NCBI GenBank assembly: GCA_934670115.1
Contig: CAKUOV010000068.1
Coordinates: forward strand, 1 to 7,908
DNA: 7,908 nt
Origin: an uncultured Eggerthellaceae bacterium
Lineage (GTDB): Bacteria; Actinomycetota; Coriobacteriia; Coriobacteriales; Eggerthellaceae
Direction of reading: 5' to 3'
The position numbers were made by a program, and so were the translations under genes. The notes beneath the pieces are model-generated. The model was not told where the DNA came from. It saw only the letters and a list, made by a program, of their open reading frames with translations, and searched no databases. Every line of letters begins with the position of its first letter. Within the stretch, counting starts at the first letter, position 1. Below, in pieces: positions 1 through 5,900 of the stretch.

Positions 1-1
1 A

Positions 2-52
2 TGCATCTGCAACGCGTTGCTCTACCTTGCTTCCAACAACGAGCGCTCGTAA
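2..52 (+). CDS. Possible 3' end of an upstream plus-strand gene (partial)
   Basis: Frame 2 is open from the window edge to a TAA stop at 50-52 and reads CICNALLYLASNNERS. I do not recognise the protein. Support is indirect. The stop lies 6 bp before a copy of the 33-bp repeat (59-91), and the other three copies each follow the end of a gene in the same orientation. A terminator hairpin that can also work on the plus strand lies at 159-195. Frame 1 is also open here, so this assignment is tentative. The sequence left of the window would settle it. Confidence 0.35.
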   Translation, partial: CICNALLYLASNNERS

Positions 53-58
53 CGCCGT

Positions 59-91
59 TTGTTGTCAAATTACCCCACCTTTTGTCAACAA
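59..91 (+). repeat. 33-bp palindromic repeat, copy 1
   Basis: The layout is an 11-bp arm (TTGTTGTCAAA), an 11-bp core (TTACCCCACCT) and an 11-bp arm (TTTGTCAACAA). This copy has T instead of A at position 65, which breaks one arm pair. The other copies are at 198-230 (inverted), 1945-1977 (same orientation) and 2864-2896 (inverted). It starts 6 bp after the putative stop of the partial upstream gene. Confidence 0.85.
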
Positions 92-158
92 CGATAGCCA
101 ATCTCTTAGATGCGCAGCCCGAAACAAAAAACAAAACAACCCTTTGACCAGGGCATAA

Positions 159-195
159 AAAGAATCCGAGATGCGAAAAGCACCTCGGATTCTTT
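159..195. terminator. Bidirectional intrinsic terminator between convergent genes
   Basis: A perfect 12-bp stem pairs AAAGAATCCGAG (159-170) with CTCGGATTCTTT (184-195). After one A/C mismatch it is extended by TGC/GCA around a GAAAA loop. On the minus strand the stem runs into TTCTTTTTATG, a good U-tract for ending the TetR transcript. On the plus strand the tract (TTCTTTAATT) is weaker but could serve the upstream plus-strand gene. It sits between two inverted copies of the 33-bp repeat. Confidence 0.85.
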
Positions 196-197
196 AA

Positions 198-230
198 TTG
201 TTGACAAAAGGTGGGGTAATTTGTCAACAA
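198..230 (-). repeat. 33-bp palindromic repeat, copy 2
   Basis: This copy has perfect 11-bp arms TTGTTGACAAA and TTTGTCAACAA. On the minus strand the core reads TTACCCCACCT. It lies 12 bp after the TetR stop and just before the terminator hairpin in the direction of TetR transcription. It matches the minus-strand reading of copy 4 except at one outermost base. Confidence 0.9.
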
Positions 231-242
231 TATACACTCAGC

Positions 243-797
243 CTACCTGTCTCGCAGTGCCGCAATGCCACCACGAATGAACGTATCCAACGACGCTCGC
301 ATACGCGTCCAGTCGGCGTTAGCGGGGGTTTCTATCGCAGCCATATAACAGCCACTCATCTGAAAACGGAAGATCATCTGAGCAACATCCTGAGGCAAGC
401 CGTCATTCACCAAGTCAGCATAGATGTCGCCCTCCATGATGTCTTCAGAAAACCTCAGATACACCTGGAGAAAATGAGGATCACGCACCAACGCATGATA
501 ACGCTGGCTTTCGCGCAACAGCGCACAGAAAGGCTGGCGACCACCCCGCTCTTGGCACCCATCGCATCGAAGCTGGATGCGCAATTCCCGGGAGTACTGG
601 TTCATCTCCTTAACCAGCCGCACAAATACGTCGTCGGCATTATCAAAGTGCGCATAAAACGTTGACCTGCTCACATTCGCCTCGCGCGCCAACTCCGAAA
701 CACTCACCGCCTCGAAAGGCTTCTTCTCCAGCAAATGCAAAAGAGCATTAGCTATTTGCTGCTCGGTTCGTTTATTTCTTGAGTCGGGGCGCGTCAT
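243..797 (-). CDS. TetR/AcrR-family transcriptional regulator
   Basis: The 184-residue protein has the length and layout of a TetR-family one-component repressor. The N-terminal DNA-binding domain spans about residues 10-55. Its helix-turn-helix is the stretch VSVSELAREANVSRSTFYAHF (31-51), with the family-typical S-x-STFYxHF recognition helix. The rest should be the helical ligand-binding and dimerisation part; it is not similar to any subgroup I can name with confidence. Cysteines at 78, 81 and 92 lie in a short polar stretch and could be a redox or metal site, but this is speculative. The ATG start is preceded by AAGGAAG with a suitable spacer. The gene is divergent from the permease at 900. 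A perfect palindrome in the shared upstream region (810-834) begins 12 bp before this ATG, so the protein probably represses both itself and the permease. The inducer is unknown. Confidence 0.93.
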   Translation of the reverse strand: MTRPDSRNKRTEQQIANALLHLLEKKPFEAVSVSELAREANVSRSTFYAHFDNADDVFVRLVKEMNQYSRELRIQLRCDGCQERGGRQPFCALLRESQRYHALVRDPHFLQVYLRFSEDIMEGDIYADLVNDGLPQDVAQMIFRFQMSGCYMAAIETPANADWTRMRASLDTFIRGGIAALRDR

Positions 798-809
798 AGT
801 TCTTCCTTA

Positions 810-834
810 AATTTCGTACACTATGTACGAAATT
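810..834. promoter_or_regulatory. Likely TetR operator between the divergent genes
   Basis: A perfect palindrome has arms AATTTCGTACA (810-820) and TGTACGAAATT (824-834) around CTA. Its size and symmetry suit a TetR-family dimer site. An extra half-motif (GTACA) follows at 835-839. The site directly adjoins the TetR ribosome-binding site and ends 65 bp before the permease ATG, so bound protein could block both transcription units. A TACAAT at 861-866 may be the permease -10 box, but I see no convincing -35 at the right distance. Confidence 0.8.
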
Positions 835-899
835 GTACAGCAAAACAAAAGCCAATCTTTTACAATTTTTCTCAAAACCAACAAACACAAGGAGAAGCC

Positions 900-1820
900 A
901 TGGCTTTTGAGGTCACCTTACACCAAATGATTATCTTTTTCCTGATTCTTGCCGTTGGCTTTGTCGCTGGCAAGAAAGGCGTCATTAAGCAAGAATCTAT
1001 GCCCCACCTCACTCGGATCATTACCAAGATTTTGCTTCCTGTGCTTATTTTCTACGGCACTATCGCTACCACCAAAGAGGCCATCGCAGAAAATGCCATT
1101 ATTGTGGTATTCGCCATCGTCTTCTACGTTGTGGTAACAGTGATTCTTTTCGCTACGGCAAAAATCATGCGCCTCAAGGGAGACCGCGATAAGATTTTTA
1201 CCTTCTGCTTCATGTTCGGAAACACGGGTTTTGTGGGTATTCCGCTGCTGGTTGCCTTGTTCCCCACCGCAGGCATGCTGTACATGATGCTATTCACCAT
1301 TGTTGACCAGGCTATTTTCTGGACCTTTGGCATCTGGATGGCCACGGGTCGCGACCGCCAAACCAAGTTCACCATCAAGAATTTCATTTCGCCCAACATC
1401 ATTGCCATAGCGCTTGCCTTGATTGTTGTGTTTATCGGCGTTCCTATTCCCGTTGTGATCAACGATACCCTAGCAACCATCAGCAATGCCACCGGCGCTC
1501 TGTGCATGATGTATCTGGGTGCCATGGTGTGTTTCTCCAAATGGATGCAGGTGCTGAAATGCGCCGAACTTTATGTGGGCATTGTCGTAAAGATGGTTTT
1601 ACTGCCTGTAATCGGCGGCCACATTTTCATGCTTATTGGCTTGCCTCAGGACATGATGGTATCCATGGTTGCCATCATGAGCTTGCCCATCATGACCGTT
1701 GTTCCTATGATTGCCTCCATGAACAGCAACGAAGGCGAATATGCCACCGGCATGACCGTGGTCACCCTGGTAGTTTCCGTAGCAACCATTCCGCTTGTGC
1801 AGCTTTTGGCATTCATGTAA
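900..1820 (+). CDS. AEC-family (auxin efflux carrier-like) membrane permease
   Basis: The 306-residue protein is very hydrophobic, with about ten predicted membrane segments. They include residues 9-24, 40-55, 66-88, 99-120, 124-146, 165-190, 198-212, 222-246, 250-272 and 283-305. Length, spacing and the motif FGNTGFVGIPLL (106-117), before a second half containing YLGAMV (205-210), fit the AEC family (PF03547). That family includes MdcF-type malonate carriers and other carboxylate or amino-acid-derived transporters. It would act in the cytoplasmic membrane; the substrate and direction cannot be told from sequence. The ATG is preceded by AAGGAG with a 5-base spacer. It faces away from the TetR gene and shares a palindromic operator region with it, so expression is probably released when that repressor binds its ligand. 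No strong intrinsic terminator follows; a GCGACC/GGTCGC hairpin (1901-1922) lacks a T-tract. Confidence 0.9.
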   Translation: MAFEVTLHQMIIFFLILAVGFVAGKKGVIKQESMPHLTRIITKILLPVLIFYGTIATTKEAIAENAIIVVFAIVFYVVVTVILFATAKIMRLKGDRDKIFTFCFMFGNTGFVGIPLLVALFPTAGMLYMMLFTIVDQAIFWTFGIWMATGRDRQTKFTIKNFISPNIIAIALALIVVFIGVPIPVVINDTLATISNATGALCMMYLGAMVCFSKWMQVLKCAELYVGIVVKMVLLPVIGGHIFMLIGLPQDMMVSMVAIMSLPIMTVVPMIASMNSNEGEYATGMTVVTLVVSVATIPLVQLLAFM

Positions 1821-1944
1821 TCTCAGCGAGCGAACTTTATTTGCCGCAGTAGATAGCGATGGCCTGCGAAACAAACGCCGCATTCCGTCAAGCCTGCGGC
1901 GCGACCCGACATGCACGGTCGCAGCCTTCGCAGCCTCCGTTCCC

Positions 1945-1977
1945 TTGTTGACAAACTACCCCACCTTTTGTCAACAA
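1945..1977 (+). repeat. 33-bp palindromic repeat, copy 3
   Basis: The arms are TTGTTGACAAA and TTTGTCAACAA around the core CTACCCCACCT, one base different from the other cores. It lies 124 bp after the permease stop and has the same orientation relative to that gene as the other copies have to theirs. Confidence 0.9.
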
Positions 1978-2109
1978 TTCAGCACTCCAACTGCGAAAGG
2001 ACATTTCCGGGGGCAAGCTCTTTCCATTGCCGAGCAGCCTTGACGAGTACAGCGAATCATCCTGGGTAAAATGAGCGGGTAAAGGCCATCTTGTCGGAAA
2101 TCGGGCGCA

Positions 2110-2278
2110 AATACGCCCAAATCGACGATGCGGGGCAGTTTGAAGACGCATACGCGACACCTTGAGGTCCTTCGGCTCCATCACATACAACAAAAGCCCA
2201 GGTCGCAAGAATCTCCTTGCGATTTCAAACGCTGCAAACTCTTCTCCACCTGCCCCGTACCGTTGATTTGGGCGTTTT
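2110..2278. repeat. Imperfect inverted repeat, 29-bp arms
   Basis: The segment 2110-2138 is the inverted copy of 2250-2278 with 25 of 29 positions matching. The shared core is CGCCCAAATC and CGGGGCAG. The 111 bp between the arms contain a 7-bp hairpin at 2203-2222. Read in opposite directions, the two arms encode similar peptides, YAQIDDAGQ (plus) and NAQINGTGQ (minus). This suggests an inverted duplication of a once-coding piece rather than only an RNA stem. Confidence 0.7.
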
Positions 2279-2623
2279 CAGACGAAAAAAGCGACAACAT
2301 AGGCGTCATGAGACCAAAAAGACGTCGAAACCAAGCACCGACGAGACGCAAGCGAACCCAGGCGCACACCAAACTCCTGACACGCAGACCCCCGGGGGCG
2401 TTCGTCAGATGGATGAATTGGAACGAACCCCCATCCCCTGCTCCAAAGAGGGAAATGAAGCAAAGGGGCATCCGCCGGCGCGAGTCGAACCGAACTGCGA
2501 CGCTTTTGATAGGTTGAGCGAGTCCCAAGCGCAAAGAAGCATTGTTCAAGCGGAGCCGTAGGGCGAGCCCTTACCAACGGGCGCCCCCCGGAACGCCGAC
2601 AAGCGACAAGGTTTCCCCGCTCT

Positions 2624-2743
2624 GATAAAAACGACCCACTTTTCTGTGGGTTTACCCTAGCTTACTTTTTTGCGACCTGGGGAAACACTGATTCTTGGCG
2701 ATTGCAAAGAAGAAAATCCACCGAAAAGTGGGTCGTTTTTATC
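2624..2743. repeat. 120-bp element with perfect 21-bp terminal inverted repeats
   Basis: GATAAAAACGACCCACTTTT plus C (2624-2644) is repeated inverted at 2723-2743 without mismatch. The similarity continues inward for about 9 more bases with two mismatches. The 5' arm also forms a short local hairpin, ACCCAC/GTGGGT (2634-2639 with 2646-2651). No target-site duplication is visible at its ends. It resembles a miniature inverted-repeat element or a long two-state hairpin. Confidence 0.8.
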
Positions 2744-2769
2744 ATGCCGCCCACATCATTGGGCGGCAT
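2744..2769. other. GC-rich 10-bp hairpin
   Basis: ATGCCGCCCA (2744-2753) pairs perfectly with TGGGCGGCAT (2760-2769) around the 6-base loop CATCAT. It directly abuts the right arm of the 120-bp element. Neither strand has a T-tract after the stem, so it is not a typical intrinsic terminator. Its role is unknown. Confidence 0.65.
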
Positions 2770-2814
2770 CGCATCAGAAAACACCTCAACCCGGATTGCA
2801 CACCGCAGCAGGAC

Positions 2815-2849
2815 GCAAAAAACCCGAGGCGCGCAGGACACCTCGGGTT
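2815..2849 (-). terminator. Intrinsic terminator of the large minus-strand gene
   Basis: AACCCGAGG (2821-2829) pairs with CCTCGGGTT (2841-2849) around an 11-base loop. On the minus strand the stem is followed by a run of T, giving GGGTTTTTTG. It lies 94 bp after the stop of the large gene, with repeat copy 4 between them. This is the same order (stop, repeat, hairpin) as after the TetR gene. Confidence 0.88.
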
Positions 2850-2863
2850 CTCAAATGCTTGGA

Positions 2864-2896
2864 ATGTTGACAAAAGGTGGGGTAATTTGTCAACAA
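2864..2896 (-). repeat. 33-bp palindromic repeat, copy 4
   Basis: The arms and core are identical to copy 2 except for the outermost base at 2864 (A instead of T). Read on the minus strand it follows the stop of the large gene by 46 bp and precedes its terminator. Copy 3 (1945-1977) lies in the opposite orientation across the spacer. Confidence 0.9.
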
Positions 2897-2942
2897 AAGG
2901 GCTGCTCAAAAACGCGGAACGAGGAACAAAACAGGGTCGCGC

Positions 2943-5900
2943 TTACTGATGACCGCCGTTTTTCGCCAGGTTCGCCTTTGCCACGGAAATCATGAGCTTG
3001 ATGCGGTTCAGCTGGTTCACTTCGGACGCGCCGGGGTCGTAGTCTACGGCAACAATGTTGCTCTCCGGATGCCTACGACGCAGCTCCTTGATGACCGACT
3101 TGCCCACCACGTGATTCGGCAGGCACGCAAACGGCTGCGCGCATACAATATTGGGCGTGCCGCGCTCAATAAGCTCCACCATCTCACCCGTGAGCAGCCA
3201 ACCCTCGCCCATCATGTTGCACAGGTCAAGAATCTCGCTGGCGCTCTTCGCGCACTGATCGATGGTGCCAATGGGCCAGAAGCGCTCGGATTTCGCAAGC
3301 GCTTTGCGAATGGGGTTGCGCAGCCGCTCGGCAATCTTGATGCCAATTGTGCCAATCAAGTGGTTCTTGAAATCGGGTGCCAGTTCCTGGTGACGATACT
3401 CGCGGTTCGCAATGCCAAACAGGAAGAAGTCCATAAGTCCGGGCACATCCGCTTCGCAGCCTTCCGCTTCAATCACGTCGATGAGCTGGTTGTTTGCTGT
3501 GGGATGGAACTTCACCAGAATCTCGCCCACCACGCCTACGCGCGGCTTGCTGCCAAAGTTCACGCACGGCAGCACGTCGAATTCCTGCACGATTTGCGCG
3601 TACAGCTTGTTGCACTGGCGGTAGCTCAGCTTGCCCATGTTCTGCCCCAAGTAGTCCATCCACTTGCGGAACAGGGCGTTCGCACTGCCCGGCTCGGCCT
3701 CGTACGGGCGCACGCGGTACAAACACTGGCTCAGCAAGTCACCGAACAGGAAGGCCGGAATTGCGTCCTTCCACATCTTCGCCGACATATGCCAGCCTTC
3801 GTTATGCTCGTTTGTGTGCGAAAGCGCAATGGCGATAACGGGAACGTGTCCGTAACCAGCCTCTTTCAGGCCCTTGCGAATCAAACTGATGTAGTTCGTG
3901 GCACGGCAGCCGCCGCCTGTTTGCGTAATAAGAACGGCCAGCTTATTGGTATCGTAGCGGCCGCTGGTCACGGCTTCCATAATCTGGCCGACCGTCAAAA
4001 TGGACGGGTAGCAAATGTCGTTATTCACGTATTTCAAGCCCGCATCCACCGCCTTCGGGTCAACGGAAGGCAGCAGCTCGGCGTTATAGCCGTACTTGTG
4101 GAAGATGGGCACCAGCAGCTCAAAGTGGTACGGTGCCATCTGCGGCGCAATGATAGTCCAACCTTCGTCCTTCATCTTCTGCGTGAACTCGGGACGCGGG
4201 AATTCGGTGGAAGCCGCTTCGCGCTGCTCGTCGAATTCGCCCGATACGCACGAATCGCACACCTTCACACTGTCATACAGAATCTGCTGCTCATCTGCGG
4301 AAAGAACATCCAAGTTAGCCAAGGGCGCCTGCTGGCGCAGCGCCGCCAGAAGCGAGCGCACGCGAATGCGGGCGGCGCCCAAGTTGGACACTTCGTCAAT
4401 CTTGAGCACGGTGTAGACCTTACCCGAACCTTCCAAAATCTCTTGCACCTGATCGGTGGTAAGAGCGTCCAGGCCGCAGCCGAACGAGTTCAGCTGAATC
4501 AAATCAAGGTCGTTTCGCTGCGTGACCACTTTCGCCGCGTTATACAGGCGCGTATGGTACATCCACTGGTCGTAAATGCGCAGGTTGCGCTCGAGTTTTC
4601 CCAGGTGGGCAATGGAGTCTTCCGTAAGCACCGCCAAACCAAAACTCGTGATAAGCTCGGGGATGGCGTGGTTGATCTCGCGGTCGTTGTGATACGGACG
4701 ACCCGCCAAGACAATGCCGTGCCCGCCCGTTTCCTCAAGCCAGCGCAGGCATTCCTCGCCCTTCGCGCGCATGGCGTCCTTGAAGCGCAAGTCCTCTTCC
4801 CATGCGGCGTCCACAGCTGCGCAAATCTCTTCTTTTGTGGGGAAATTGCCAGTTGCAGCCTTCGCCGCGTCCGTGCCCGTTGCTGCAGCGCGCTCACGTA
4901 GCGCTTCCTGCAGCTTGCCCTTCGCACCGAACTGCTCGAACAAGCGCAGCTTCAGCGCCTCTTTGTCGTCGTACGGCAAGAACGGATTCATGAACGCGAT
5001 GCGCGATTCCCGCAGGTCATCCACGTTAAGTTTCAGTGCCTCGGAATAGCTCATGACAATGGGGCAGTTGTAGTGGTTGTTCGCGCCGCCGTCTTCCTGA
5101 CGCTCCCAGCGAACGCAAGGCATCCAAATGAAGTCGATGTCGCGGCCCAGCAGGTCCATGATGTGACCGTGCGACAGCTTGGCCGGGTAGCACACGCTTT
5201 CAGACGGCATGGATTCAATGCCCGCCTCGTACGTTTTCTTCGAGCTGGGGTCAGAAAGCTCCACGTGGAAGCCCAGTTTCGTGAAGAACGCATGCCAGAA
5301 CGGGTAATTTTCGTACATGTTCAGCGCGCGCGGAATACCCACGCTGCCACGCGGCGCGTCTTGCGCGGGAATACCTTCGCGATCGAACAGCAAGTGCTCT
5401 TTGAACTCGTACAAGTTCGGCACTTTGCCCGCCTTGCTGGTGTCGCCCGCACCTTTTTCGCAGCGGTTGCCCGTAATGAAGCGACGATGTTTACCCGTGG
5501 CAGGGTCTACGCCGAAGTCGTTGATGGTGAGCAAGCACGCGTTTGAGCAGCGCTTACAACGCACCGTCTTGTGGCTGGGCGCCAGCGCGTTGATTTCGTC
5601 AATAGTGAGCATAGAGGTATGGGGCGAAGGCGCAGCGGCGTTGGAAGACGTGGCGCCCTCTGCGGCTTCCGCGTTCGCACGAAGCGCGGACTCCGGTGCC
5701 TCAGATTCGGTCGCGCCAAGACCGTGGCGCACTTCGCTACGCAAGGTCGAAGGCAAGGCCGAAGGTGAGGTGCCCGAGTTCGCGCGATCCCAAGCGAGAA
5801 GAGCGGCACCATAGGCACCCATGCAGCCGGCGATGTCGGGACGCACAGCGTTCACTTCCGACAGCTGTTCGAAAGAGCGCAGCACGGCGTCGTTCAAGAA

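Larger units (their letters stand above)
1978..2863. other. Hairpin-rich spacer without a convincing gene
   Basis: This 886-bp stretch lies between convergent genes and between oppositely oriented 33-bp repeats (copies 3 and 4). The open frames on both strands are short, overlap each other, lack good ribosome-binding sites and show no domain I recognise; the longest is a 129-codon plus-strand frame at 2128-2517. The stretch holds an imperfect inverted repeat (2110-2138 with 2250-2278). It also holds a 7-bp hairpin TCGCAAG/CTTGCGA (2203-2222), a bulged GC hairpin (2561-2586), a perfect 21-bp inverted repeat (2624-2743) and a 10-bp GC hairpin (2744-2769). It may be decayed mobile or repeated DNA, or it may carry a structured RNA. 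Confidence 0.6.

Noticed and set aside
59..230. CRISPR array, because of repeated 33-mers
   Set aside because: The copies alternate in orientation, lie at very unequal distances (106 bp to 1.7 kb) and have no regular spacers or cas genes.
198..665. 155-codon plus-strand frame opposite the TetR gene
   Set aside because: It begins inside repeat copy 2, has no ribosome-binding site, and overlaps a well-supported TetR protein on the other strand.
2460..2510. tRNA-like T-arm on the minus strand (GGTTCGACTCGC)
   Set aside because: The bases flanking the TTCGACT loop do not pair as a T-stem, and no matching acceptor, D or anticodon arms are found.
2181..2549. 122-codon minus-strand frame in the spacer
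   Set aside because: There is no Shine-Dalgarno before the ATG and no recognised domain, and it overlaps open frames in several other phases. It contains one arm of the inverted duplication, so it could be a remnant, but I cannot support it as a gene.
2949..4901. 650-codon plus-strand open frame opposite the large gene
   Set aside because: It is antisense to conserved activase-family sequence and has no recognisable domain. It is explained by GC-biased third positions of the minus-strand gene leaving the opposite frame free of stops.
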